Shown here piece after piece: positions 29,009 through 36,416 of a stretch of 64,000 bases of DNA. The position numbers and the translations under genes were made by a program. The notes below the pieces were generated by a model that was given only the letters and a program-made list of their open reading frames with translations, was not told the origin of the DNA and searched no databases. The DNA comes from an uncultured Paracoccaceae bacterium (lineage in GTDB: Bacteria; Pseudomonadota; Alphaproteobacteria; Rhodobacterales; Rhodobacteraceae): assembly GCA_947495295.1 (NCBI GenBank), contig CANLYJ010000002.1:682001-746000 (forward strand), written 5' to 3'. Each line of letters starts with the position of its first letter. The first letter of the stretch is position 1.

Positions 29009-30439
29009 TCATTCATCCAGGACATAGCCGTAGGACCCGCTAAAGTCCTGGCGTGCGACTTCGCCCGCGCCACCGCTTGTCGGTCCGTTCGAGGCAGCAA
29101 CGCGGCCAAACAGGAACAGGTCCCGCTCGGAAGGTGGCCGTACCCGATCAGTTGGCAAGGCAAGTGCCGCGCCGCGTGTTGGGGTGACAAGATGCGGCGT
29201 CACGATGACAACCAGTTCAGTTTGGCTGCGCTGATAGTCCGCACTGCGGAACAGTGCGCCAAGTACCGGCACATCGCCGATCCACGGCACCTGACCGCTG
29301 AGGTCAACGAAGTTGTCCTGCAACAATCCGGCAATCGCGATGCTTTCACCGTCACGCATTTCGACCGTTGTGGAGGTTTCGCGGCGTGTGAAGGCGGCGA
29401 TTGTCAGGCCGTTTGCGGTAAAGCTGTTGGCCGGGTCGATGGCTGACACAGCGGCCAGCATTTCCAGATTGATGATGTCCTCATCAACAACGGTTGGCAC
29501 AAACTCCAGTTCGACACCGAAGGGCTTGAACTCAACAGTGATCGTACCTTCTTCGTTGGACACAGGGATTGGATATTCCCCGCCTGCAAGGAAGGTCGCG
29601 TTCTGCCCACTCAGCGCTGTCAGGTTCGGTTCTGCGAGTGTCCGCACAACCCCACGCGATTCCAGCGCTTCGAGCAAAATGCCTACTTCCAGCCCGCCGG
29701 CGTCAAAGCCGAACAGGAAGGCACCGTTGTTTTCGTTGGATGCTGGAATGTTGCCATTCAGGCTGTTAGCGGCAGCACCGGCGTTGTTTGTGGTGTTGGT
29801 CCCGATGTTCAGCCCCAGGTCATCACCCAATGCTGTGCCACGAATGCCAATTGATGATGACAATGCCTTGCTGACGGAACGCTGCATCTCTGCAAAACGC
29901 ACTTTCAGCATGACCTGTTGGGTCCCACCAACATTCATCAGGTTCGATACCCGCTCTGGCGCGTACCGTTCAGCCAGTGACAATGCCCGGTCAAGTTTTG
30001 CGATCGAACTGACCACACCGGACAGAACGATGCCGTCATTGGCTGTGCGAACTTCGATTTTCTCATTTGGCAAAATTTGCGTCAGACGCTCTTTGAATTC
30101 TGCCATGTCAGGGGTGACATGCACCTCGACATTGGTGATCAACCGCCCGTCCGTACCCAGAAGGGTCAGTGTTGTGCGCCCGGGCTCTTTGCCCAGCACA
30201 TAAATTGTCCGCTCTGACAAAGACGAAATGTCAGCGATGCCGGGGTTTGCGATTGATAGTTCTGTAAATGGTACATCACTCTCTACAACAACGGCCCGGT
30301 TCATCGGAACGTTAAGTGCACTGGACGCCGCGCCGCGCAAGACGCGCAACGTTTCGGCCGGTGCCATAGTCGGTGCTGCCGCGGAAAGCGACAACGCCAA
30401 GCCAGCTACTGCGGCTTTGATAAATCTGTCATACTTCAT
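29009..30439 (-). CDS. cpaC: Tad pilus outer-membrane secretin CpaC/RcpA
   Basis: A 476-residue secretin. The signal peptide at about 1-28 ends TMAPAE. A pilus-assembly N domain (about 30-100, LRVLRGAASSALNVPMNRAVVVESD) is followed by a BON-like segment around the INVEVHVTP region. The secretin domain (about 210-440) ends with VPWIGDVPVLGALFRSADYQRSQTELVVIVTPHLV. The track start at 30676 would add 79 non-matching residues; ATG 30439 has AGG six bases upstream and begins the signal peptide. It multimerises to form the pilus pore. Confidence 0.94.
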   Translation of the reverse strand: MKYDRFIKAAVAGLALSLSAAAPTMAPAETLRVLRGAASSALNVPMNRAVVVESDVPFTELSIANPGIADISSLSERTIYVLGKEPGRTTLTLLGTDGRLITNVEVHVTPDMAEFKERLTQILPNEKIEVRTANDGIVLSGVVSSIAKLDRALSLAERYAPERVSNLMNVGGTQQVMLKVRFAEMQRSVSKALSSSIGIRGTALGDDLGLNIGTNTTNNAGAAANSLNGNIPASNENNGAFLFGFDAGGLEVGILLEALESRGVVRTLAEPNLTALSGQNATFLAGGEYPIPVSNEEGTITVEFKPFGVELEFVPTVVDEDIINLEMLAAVSAIDPANSFTANGLTIAAFTRRETSTTVEMRDGESIAIAGLLQDNFVDLSGQVPWIGDVPVLGALFRSADYQRSQTELVVIVTPHLVTPTRGAALALPTDRVRPPSERDLFLFGRVAASNGPTSGGAGEVARQDFSGSYGYVLDE

Positions 30440-30781
30440 AAGTGACCTGCCTCTCCGATCACGCCTCGTTATTCGGGTCTTAATTGCCCATGATGTCGTG
30501 GACCATGGGACAGTTGCGCATTTATTGCAATAATCAACGCGTTGGCGGGCAAACCGAATGTGGATAACGCGCAACACTTCAATCGAAAGATGTAATACGC
30601 GCCGCGATTTCGCATCATATTTGGGAAGGGTCTTTCGTGAACTCCGACCCGGATGTTGGGCCACAAGGCAGCCCAACCGCTATGGGTCGTGAGCGTTGCA
30701 AAAAGCTGATCGTGTCTGAAGCTTTTGCAGCGCGTTCAGAAAAAGACAGGAAGAGGTGATACGACAACAGCGCATGACGCG
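30440..30781. other. 342-nt intergenic region between cpaB and cpaC
   Basis: No convincing gene was found. The minus strand should hold the ribosome-binding site and any promoter of cpaC. An imperfect inverted repeat GCAAAAAGCT/AGCTTTTGC (about 30697-30728) lies near the cpaB end. The 79-residue extension of cpaC into this region lacks family similarity. Confidence 0.5.
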
Positions 30782-31624
30782 CTATTGCTGCACCTCGGGG
30801 CAGGGCACGGTCCGGGTGATCGTTTCGACACCACGACGTTCTGTTCGGGTGCAGACTTTCGGCGCGGCGACCGGCTCTGGTGCTTCGACGACAACAGGTG
30901 CCTCGATCCCCAAGACATCATTGATGTTTGTCTGGATGTCACTGACGACTGTGTCGTCGCCGGTTCCAACGGGGGTCAATGACAAGTTCCCGGCGTTTTG
31001 CGCCGCGGCCAGTGCAGCGAATTCTTCGGGTGTCACCTGTAGCACAACACCGATACCGCGACGGCCAGTGGCTTCTTGATCAACCGAAATGATTTCGACA
31101 CCTGTCATGATGATACTTGTGGTCTCCTCTCGGCCAAGCCGGCCGCTCCAATAAATGTCAACACGGTCGGTGGGGCGCAATTCCTCTGCGAACGCCTGTG
31201 TAAGGTTGGCTGGCAACGGATACGCGCGCATGCCGGGTTCAAGTAGGGCTGTGATGCCGCGGGGCGCGCCAGGTTCTGTCACCTTGTTGCTGGTGATTGG
31301 TTCGTTGATGTCCATGGGCAAGGTGACAACGCGGGGCACCTCAAGACCATCTGGAAAAATCTCTTCCTCGGTTTGAAAAATCCCCGCGGGCAGATAATCT
31401 TTTGCGTATTTGATCAACTGCACGTCTTCAGAGGTTAGCAAATCACCGTAGGTTAGCGCCCGTGTCGGCGAATAAACATCGACAGTTTCGACTGCTTGGG
31501 CGGCGCGGGCACGTTCTTGCGCAATACGTCGCTCTTGCGAGTCAAAATATCCTTTGACGGTATAGACGGCAAAACCAGCCAAGCCCATTCCGATCAAAAG
31601 AACCAAGCCAAATACTGCGCGCAT
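30782..31624 (-). CDS. cpaB: Tad pilus assembly protein CpaB/RcpC
   Basis: A 280-residue protein. A single N-terminal membrane helix or uncleaved signal (about 4-22) is followed by a coiled-coil-like basic region. An SAF/ChapFlgA-like domain (about 45-120, SPTRALTYGDLLTSEDVQLIKY) precedes the RcpC domain with RPTDRVDIYWSGRLGREETTSIIMTGVEIISVDQ. CpaB is periplasmic and associates with the secretin. The last 50 residues form a Val/Pro-rich tail ending with a CTRTERRGVE...TVPCPE cysteine pair. It precedes cpaC in the operon. Confidence 0.9.
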   Translation of the reverse strand: MRAVFGLVLLIGMGLAGFAVYTVKGYFDSQERRIAQERARAAQAVETVDVYSPTRALTYGDLLTSEDVQLIKYAKDYLPAGIFQTEEEIFPDGLEVPRVVTLPMDINEPITSNKVTEPGAPRGITALLEPGMRAYPLPANLTQAFAEELRPTDRVDIYWSGRLGREETTSIIMTGVEIISVDQEATGRRGIGVVLQVTPEEFAALAAAQNAGNLSLTPVGTGDDTVVSDIQTNINDVLGIEAPVVVEAPEPVAAPKVCTRTERRGVETITRTVPCPEVQQ

Positions 31625-31888
31625 TTTTCAACCTTCGTTTTTTGCTTCGTAACGTCATTCGGGGACTGCGCGAACCTGACTGCAACAGGGTTTCCTGTGC
31701 GCCCAGCCATCCGAGCAAATTTCCGTAACACGGACTTAACGCCGATGAAACAAAAAACTGGTTAACGTCGGTCGCTCAAACCCCCTGAGCTTCGTATTTT
31801 GTAGTTGGTCTCCCGGAACTGGTCAAAGAATCTGACAGCGACAAGCTGTTCAATACGCCGATATGCGGCAATCGCCGCTTATCTAAGT

Positions 31889-32077
31889 TTACCAGTTCGT
31901 CCCGAGAGGACGATCCGCCAAGGAACGTCCTTGGCTTTCGGCGGCAGCACCGGTCGATTCGACGACAACACCACCAACCAGAATTCCAAGTCCGACAATC
32001 GCAGCGGTCAGCACCACGAAATCGACGGTTACTGCACCATCTTGATCGCGGAGAAAGTTTCTAAAAAGCGTGCGCAT
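31889..32077 (-). CDS. Flp-type pilin-like protein 1
   Basis: A 62-residue protein. A short basic leader (MRTLFRNFLRDQDG) is followed by AVTVDFVVLTAAIVGLGILVGGVVVE, a type IVb pilin hydrophobic helix, then a polar tail. CpaA would cut after Gly14. The fifth mature residue is Asp rather than the classic Glu, and Phe replaces Tyr. It lies upstream of cpaB in the same direction and downstream of the second pilin. The C-terminal tail differs from pilin 2, so it may be a minor subunit. Symbol left blank because flp paralogues are hard to rank. Confidence 0.85.
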   Translation of the reverse strand: MRTLFRNFLRDQDGAVTVDFVVLTAAIVGLGILVGGVVVESTGAAAESQGRSLADRPLGTNW

Positions 32078-32203
32078 GGTACATTCCTTGGGTCGTTTCA
32101 GTTATGGGTTGTTAGCGTTGCCAATGACACTAACTGTCTACCCTTAACGAGTTGCTAATTTGCCATTCAACAGTTTGTTTCCAAAGGAAAATTTTGTTAG
32201 GGC

Positions 32204-32234
32204 AAAAAAAACTGCGCCACTTGCGAGGCGCAGT
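32204..32234 (-). terminator. Rho-independent terminator after flp pilin 2
   Basis: On the minus strand ACTGCGCC, an 8-nt loop and GGCGCAGT are followed by a T7 run (AAAAAAA at 32204-32210 on the plus strand). It is 35 nt past the pilin 2 stop and separates abundant pilin mRNA from downstream assembly genes. Confidence 0.9.
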
Positions 32235-32268
32235 CCTGATCCTCAAGCCATATTGGCTGAACCTCAAC

Positions 32269-32454
32269 TTAGAGATCTGGGATTGTGATAGTTGTCATGG
32301 TGTCGCGGATGTCGCCAGCCAGATCGCTTGCACCAGTTGTCAGTGCTGAGCCGACGATGATGCCCAGAATAACGATGGCAGCTGTCAGAACAACGAAGTC
32401 AACAGTTACGGCGCCGTCTTCGTCGTTGCGGAAGTTCTTGATAAAGTTAAGCAT
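32269..32454 (-). CDS. flp: Flp-type major pilin candidate
   Basis: A 61-residue type IVb pilin precursor. The leader is MLNFIKNFRNDEDG, cut after Gly14 by CpaA; the mature N-terminus is AVTVDFVVLTAAIVILGIIVGSALTTG. It has the same Asp at mature position 5 as pilin 1. It has an exceptional ribosome-binding site (GAGGAGGG, six nt upstream) and its own strong terminator, consistent with the abundant major pilin. A small upstream ORF overlaps its start. The divergent region to the transglycosylase holds its promoter. Confidence 0.9.
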   Translation of the reverse strand: MLNFIKNFRNDEDGAVTVDFVVLTAAIVILGIIVGSALTTGASDLAGDIRDTMTTITIPDL

Positions 32455-32488
32455 TGTGGTCCCTCCTCAGGGTGTCGCTAGAGTTCAT
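32447..32488 (-). other. Possible 13-codon upstream ORF overlapping the flp start
   Basis: ATG at 32488 (minus) follows GAGGTAAAC, a good Shine-Dalgarno site, and codes MNSSDTLRRDHNA before a TAA that lies 8 nt inside flp. The AGGAGG of flp lies within it. It could couple translation or tune pilin synthesis. It could also be chance. Confidence 0.3.
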
Positions 32489-32805
32489 GTTTACCTCGCC
32501 AGGTCTCGCTCACCGCCTCATGTCTGGCTCGCTCCCCGTCTTGGATGAACATATATAGCCAGTGGAATGGGGCGGGAGTTTGGCACCTTTGGAGTTTTTT
32601 TTGACGGCCTGCATATTTTGCACCAAAAAGCTGTAACTGTCTGAAATTTATGAGAATCTTTTTTACACACAAATTTAGCGATTAACCAAAGCGTTGCGAA
32701 AAAGTCCGTAATAGGCTCAAAAAATCGCAATTGTTCGTCTGTTTATGGCTTTTGGGCGGATTTGTGCCATGAATGATTCAAGAACAATAACAGGCAGTAT
32801 ACGAA
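32455..32805. other. 351-nt divergent promoter region between flp and the transglycosylase
   Basis: It is AT-rich in the middle (around 32590-32720, with several T- and A-runs), as expected of promoters. It holds the flp ribosome-binding site and the small upstream ORF. No -35/-10 pair could be assigned with confidence, and no further gene was found. Confidence 0.5.
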
Positions 32806-33645
32806 ATGAGTCGTCAAATCATCGCATTGGCGTTGTTTAGCGCTGTATTGGGGGCCGGATCGGCCTTGGCCGAGGTCGAACGACTGCAACCAGACTTCAC
32901 ATTCAAGCGTGTCGGCGTGCCCTCGGGCAGCGCTGGTGGTAGAATAAATGTGCAGATTGATCCAACAGCGCCGCGCATTGAACCTGTCTATGCAGATCCC
33001 CCCCCCGAAGAGCCGACACCTGTTGCTGGGGGTGTCGCTGTGCCGCGCGCCTCGGGGGCTGAATGGTTCTGGGCCAACATTTCGCCTGAACTGGCGGGCG
33101 CAAACCCTGGCCGGGTCGCGGCAGCCCTGCAACAGATCAGCAATCCCCCCACCGGCAAGGGCGTATATACCCCCCGTTTGCAAAGCCTGCAGGATATCGC
33201 AAGCGAGCATGGTCTGGATATCTTGCGCGAAACGGTTGGCACCAATGTCTCGCCCGCTTTGGTCCTGGCTGTGATCTCGGTGGAAAGTGCGGGCCGTGTG
33301 AATGCCACCAGCAGCGCTGGTGCGCAGGGTCTGATGCAACTGATGCCGGATACTGCGACCCGTTTTGGTGTGACGGACAGTATGGATGCCAGTCAGAATA
33401 TCAAAGGTGGGGTTGCTTATCTGGTGTGGCTGTTGGACCATTTCGACAATGATCCATTGATGGCACTGGCTGGCTACAATTCAGGTGAAGGTAACGTGCG
33501 CAAACATAACGGCGTGCCGCCTTTCGCGGAAACCCGGGCCTATGTGCCCAAGGTGCTTGCTGCGTGGCAAGTGGCCAGCGGCCTTTGCAAGACAAGACCG
33601 CAGCTGATCAGCGATGCCTGCGTCTTTAACGTCAACGGAATCTGA
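32806..33645 (+). CDS. Lytic transglycosylase (SLT domain)
   Basis: A 279-residue exported protein. The signal peptide at about 1-22 ends ALAE. A Pro-rich segment (PPPEEPTP) follows. The SLT domain is at about 150-265, with catalytic Glu in LAVISVESAGR and GAQGLMQLMPDTATRFG and the AGYNSGEGNV motif. It cleaves peptidoglycan glycan chains. It is divergent from the pilin genes and next to the tad locus, so it may open the wall for pilus assembly, but that is inference. Confidence 0.9.
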   Translation: MSRQIIALALFSAVLGAGSALAEVERLQPDFTFKRVGVPSGSAGGRINVQIDPTAPRIEPVYADPPPEEPTPVAGGVAVPRASGAEWFWANISPELAGANPGRVAAALQQISNPPTGKGVYTPRLQSLQDIASEHGLDILRETVGTNVSPALVLAVISVESAGRVNATSSAGAQGLMQLMPDTATRFGVTDSMDASQNIKGGVAYLVWLLDHFDNDPLMALAGYNSGEGNVRKHNGVPPFAETRAYVPKVLAAWQVASGLCKTRPQLISDACVFNVNGI

Positions 33646-33654
33646 CATCACCTA

Positions 33655-33963
33655 TCAGACAGAAAACAGATCGTCCCATTCGGGGTGACGGCGGCGCTGC
33701 GCATTCACAAATGGGCAAAGGGGCATGATTTTGAACCCCTCATCGCGTGCCGCCACCAGCAGCTGTTCCAGCAAAATCAGCCCGATGCCCTGACCATTAT
33801 GGCCGTCGGCCACAACCGTATGATCAGCAATGACCAGTTTGGGCGACGCGACAGAATAGCCAAGCTCACTGACACCGCTGTCATGTTCAATGAAGTAGCG
33901 GCCCTTGCTGCCCGCAACTTCCTTTTTGATCACATGCTCAGACAAGTGTGGCCTGCGTTGCAT
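33655..33963 (-). CDS. GNAT-type N-acetyltransferase (YjdJ-like)
   Basis: A short protein, about 102 residues from ATG 33963. It has [58 protein letters not shown] and RHPEWDDLF, the layout of the small GNAT/YjdJ-like family that acts with acetyl-CoA bound at QGIG. The start overlaps the end of scoB by 26 nt. A GTG at 33933 that would follow the scoB stop is an alternative. Translation is probably coupled to scoB. Substrate unknown. Confidence 0.72.
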   Translation of the reverse strand: MQRRPHLSEHVIKKEVAGSKGRYFIEHDSGVSELGYSVASPKLVIADHTVVADGHNGQGIGLILLEQLLVAARDEGFKIMPLCPFVNAQRRRHPEWDDLFSV

Positions 33964-34561
33964 CACGCAGCTCTTGTTCGGTGACGCCTTCTGCCGTCTC
34001 AACGATCTTTAAACCGCCGTCGACAACATCAAGCACACCAAGATTGGTGATGATCCGGTCCACAACACCTTTTCCCGTCAACGGTAGGGTGCATTCCTTC
34101 AACAGCTTGCTGTCGCCATGTTTGTTCGTGTGGTCCATCACAACGATGACCCGGCCAACACCGGCAACAAGGTCCATCGCACCGCCCATGCCCTTGACCA
34201 GCTTGCCGGGGATCATCCAGTTGGCCAGATCCCCGTTTTCGGCCACTTCCATGGCGCCCAGAATGGCGGCGGCGATCTTGCCGCCCCGGATCATGCCAAA
34301 GGATGTGGCACTGTCAAAATAGGCTGTGCGGTTCAACTCCGTGATCGTCTGCTTGCCGGCATTGATCAGGTCGGGGTCCTCCTCACCTTCATACGGGAAA
34401 GGACCCATGCCCAGCATACCGTTTTCCGATTGCAGGGTGATGTCCTTGTCACCCACATAGTTGGCAACCAGCGTCGGGATGCCGATGCCAAGGTTCACAT
34501 ACATGCCGTCTTCAAGTTCCTGCGCGGCCCGCGCGGCCATCTGATTGCGATCCCAAGGCAT
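33938..34561 (-). CDS. scoB: 3-oxoacid CoA-transferase subunit B
   Basis: A 207-residue beta subunit. [17 protein letters not shown] and the active-site region [28 protein letters not shown] carry the glutamate that forms the CoA-thioester intermediate. [22 protein letters not shown] is a later family block. With ScoA it moves CoA between succinyl-CoA and acetoacetate or a related 3-oxoacid. The start overlaps the scoA stop by one base. A GNAT gene overlaps its end. Confidence 0.93.
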   Translation of the reverse strand: MPWDRNQMAARAAQELEDGMYVNLGIGIPTLVANYVGDKDITLQSENGMLGMGPFPYEGEEDPDLINAGKQTITELNRTAYFDSATSFGMIRGGKIAAAILGAMEVAENGDLANWMIPGKLVKGMGGAMDLVAGVGRVIVVMDHTNKHGDSKLLKECTLPLTGKGVVDRIITNLGVLDVVDGGLKIVETAEGVTEQELRDATQATLV

Positions 34562-35265
34562 TATGCGTCCTCCCGCTTGCGCGTCGTGCGCTGTTCGATC
34601 CGTTTTTCATGTTCGCCCTGAATGATGCGGTGCACATAGATGCCGGGCAGGTGGATATTGTCGGGGTCTAACTCGCCCTTGGCCACGATCTCTTCCACCT
34701 CAACCACGCAGGTCTTGCCACACATGGCGGCGGGCGGGTTGAAGTTGCGGGCGGTCTTGCGGAAGATCAGGTTGCCAGTTTCATCCGCTTTCCAGGCTTT
34801 GACAATGGCCAGATCGGCAAAAATGCCTTCTTCCATTATATATGTCTCGCCGTTGAAATCCTTATGTTCCTTACCATCTGCGATAACGGTGCCGACGCCG
34901 GTTTTGGTGTAAAAGCCGGGGATGCCGCAGCCACCGGCGCGCATCCGTTCGGCCAGCGTGCCTTGGGGGTTGAATTCAAGCTCCAACTCGCCCGACAGAT
35001 ACTGGCGCATGAACTCGGCATTCTCGCCCACGTAAGAGCTGATCATCTTTTTGACCTGACGGGTCTGCAACAGGATGCCGATGCCAAAATCATCAACACC
35101 CGCGTTGTTGGATGCAAAGGTCAGATCCTTGGTGCCCGCATCCTTGATCGCGTCCAACAGAAGTTCCGGAATGCCGCACAGGCCGAAACCACCAGCGGCA
35201 ATAAACATGCCGTCAAAAAGGAGGCCATCAAGTGCCTCTGCCGCGGATCCATAGATTTTCTTCAT
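34561..35265 (-). CDS. scoA: 3-oxoacid CoA-transferase subunit A
   Basis: A 234-residue alpha subunit. The CoA-binding glycine motif [18 protein letters not shown] is at about 22-40, followed by [35 protein letters not shown] and [17 protein letters not shown]. Start 35265 is set by AGGGGA; the track start at 35304 is an upstream extension. That ribosome-binding site lies in the arm of a hairpin (see separate entry), so its access may be controlled. Gene order: VOC protein, scoA, scoB, GNAT on one strand. Confidence 0.93.
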   Translation of the reverse strand: MKKIYGSAAEALDGLLFDGMFIAAGGFGLCGIPELLLDAIKDAGTKDLTFASNNAGVDDFGIGILLQTRQVKKMISSYVGENAEFMRQYLSGELELEFNPQGTLAERMRAGGCGIPGFYTKTGVGTVIADGKEHKDFNGETYIMEEGIFADLAIVKAWKADETGNLIFRKTARNFNPPAAMCGKTCVVEVEEIVAKGELDPDNIHLPGIYVHRIIQGEHEKRIEQRTTRKREDA

Positions 35266-35273
35266 CACGTTGT

Positions 35274-35316
35274 TCCCCTGCCTTGCTTGAAAAGGTTCTG
35301 GCAAGCGGGCAGGGGA
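35274..35316 (-). promoter_or_regulatory. Hairpin covering the scoA ribosome-binding site
   Basis: On the minus-strand transcript TCCCCTGCC pairs with GGCAGGGGA (9 bp), and inside it CTTGC pairs with GCAAG (5 bp), around a short loop. The downstream arm contains the AGGGGA that serves scoA. The paired form would hide the ribosome-binding site. It could be a translational switch or stabilise the mRNA. Confidence 0.65.
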
Positions 35317-35341
35317 GAGTCAATCGCCGCAGTGCGGCAAG

Positions 35342-35767
35342 TCAGGTGGGCACGGCGTCTTCACGATACTGGGCCAGGAATTCCGCGGATGGCGGGATCG
35401 GCGTGATCACGTCCAGCATGATGCCATTGGGATCGATGCCGATGAAATGCCGTTGGCCATGGGGTTCGTCGCGCAGGGGCTGTACGATTTCCATACCATT
35501 AGCGATGCATTTTGCATGGACATTATCCACATTATCGACTTCGAAACTGATCATCATACCCTTGGTCACGCCCTGACCAGCCGTTGGGATAGTATCGTGC
35601 CACGCGTCCAGAACGGCCAGATTGGTGGTTGGCGTCCCTTTTGATTGCAGGTGGACATACCAGTCGCTGTCAAAGGCAGGTTCGAAGTCAAAGTGCTTGC
35701 AATAGAAATCGGCGGTCGCACTGACATCAGTGACCTGGATCAGCGGATAGAATTGCGTGATTTTCAT
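35342..35767 (-). CDS. VOC-family protein (glyoxalase/bleomycin-resistance fold)
   Basis: A 141-residue protein with the beta-alpha-beta-beta-beta repeats of VOC proteins: FYPLIQVTDVSATADFYCKHFDFEPAFDSDWYVHL at the N-terminus and GMMISFEVDNVDNVHAKCIANGMEIVQPLRDEPHGQRHFIGIDPNGIMLDVI in the second half. The latter ends with the usual GHRHF-DPNG metal-edge motif. It is divergent from tetR with 71 nt and two operator-like palindromes between. It is a likely target of that regulator. Activity unknown. Confidence 0.82.
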   Translation of the reverse strand: MKITQFYPLIQVTDVSATADFYCKHFDFEPAFDSDWYVHLQSKGTPTTNLAVLDAWHDTIPTAGQGVTKGMMISFEVDNVDNVHAKCIANGMEIVQPLRDEPHGQRHFIGIDPNGIMLDVITPIPPSAEFLAQYREDAVPT

Positions 35768-35791
35768 GGCTTGTCTTTCCTTCCATTAAAA

Positions 35792-35808
35792 ACATACAGT
35801 GTGTTTGT
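35792..35808. promoter_or_regulatory. TetR operator candidate, distal imperfect site
   Basis: ACATACAG-T-GTGTTTGT matches the proximal palindrome at 15 of 17 positions. It lies 25 nt upstream of the VOC start codon, between the divergent genes. Confidence 0.55.
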
Positions 35809-35821
35809 AGGTTACCTATAA

Positions 35822-35838
35822 ACATACAGGCTGTATGT
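35822..35838. promoter_or_regulatory. TetR operator candidate, perfect 17-bp palindrome
   Basis: ACATACAG-G-CTGTATGT is a perfect 8-bp inverted repeat with a 1-bp centre. It ends one base before the tetR ATG at 35839. A TetR dimer bound here would repress both divergent promoters and could block translation initiation. Centres of the two sites are 30 bp apart. Confidence 0.75.
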
Positions 35839-36414
35839 ATGCAAGAAAAAAGACAAACCAATGCCGCCCGAAGCGAAGCCATGCGCGCCCGGCTTTTGGC
35901 TGCGGCGCGGAAACTCTTTGCAGATCAGGGGTTTGCTGAAACGGGCACGCCGCAGATCGTGAAAGAGGCCGATGTCACACGCGGCGCGCTTTATCATCAC
36001 TTTGCAGATAAGACGGCGCTGTTCCGCACCGTGGTTGAAGCTGAAGCACAGAGCGTGTCGCAAGAAATTCAGGCTGCCGCCGGATCATCCTCGACCGACC
36101 TGGACGATGGCGCGCGTGCATTTTTTAAGGCGATGTCGGTGCCGGGCCGGGTCAGAATACTGTTGCGGGACGGTCCCGCGGTGCTTGGTCATACCGAAAT
36201 GAACCGGATTGATGCGGGCGCTGGCGGCAGTACGTTGCTGGCGGCGCTGGAAATCTGGCGCGCCGATCTTGCAGAACCGGTACGGCAACGACTTGCCGCA
36301 CTACTCTCCGCAGCTTTCGATCGCGCCGCACTTGCCATTGCCGAAGGTGATGACGTTGCACCATGGCTGGACGCAATCAGCGCCTTGTCAGAAGGAACGA
36401 TTGAGCCGCGCTAG
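35839..36414 (+). CDS. TetR/AcrR-family transcriptional regulator
   Basis: A 191-residue regulator. The N-terminal HTH reads RLLAAARKLFADQGFAETGTPQIVKEADVTRGALYHHFADKTALFRTVVEAE, the classic TetR layout. The C-terminal ligand domain starts near residue 65. ATG 35839 has no Shine-Dalgarno site, only the palindrome; the next in-frame ATG at 35881 would cut into the HTH region. It is probably autoregulated through the palindromes and controls the divergent VOC gene. It is convergent with topA, stop codons two bases apart. Confidence 0.87.
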   Translation: MQEKRQTNAARSEAMRARLLAAARKLFADQGFAETGTPQIVKEADVTRGALYHHFADKTALFRTVVEAEAQSVSQEIQAAAGSSSTDLDDGARAFFKAMSVPGRVRILLRDGPAVLGHTEMNRIDAGAGGSTLLAALEIWRADLAEPVRQRLAALLSAAFDRAALAIAEGDDVAPWLDAISALSEGTIEPR

Positions 36415-36416
36415 GC

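Noticed and set aside
32690-32705. TTAACC near 32695 as a CtrA half-site for flp
   Set aside because: A second TTAA at the required spacing is missing. One half-site in AT-rich DNA is not enough.
32743-33441. 232-codon ORF opposite the lytic transglycosylase
   Set aside because: The plus strand encodes a complete SLT enzyme with signal peptide, and this frame has no domain.
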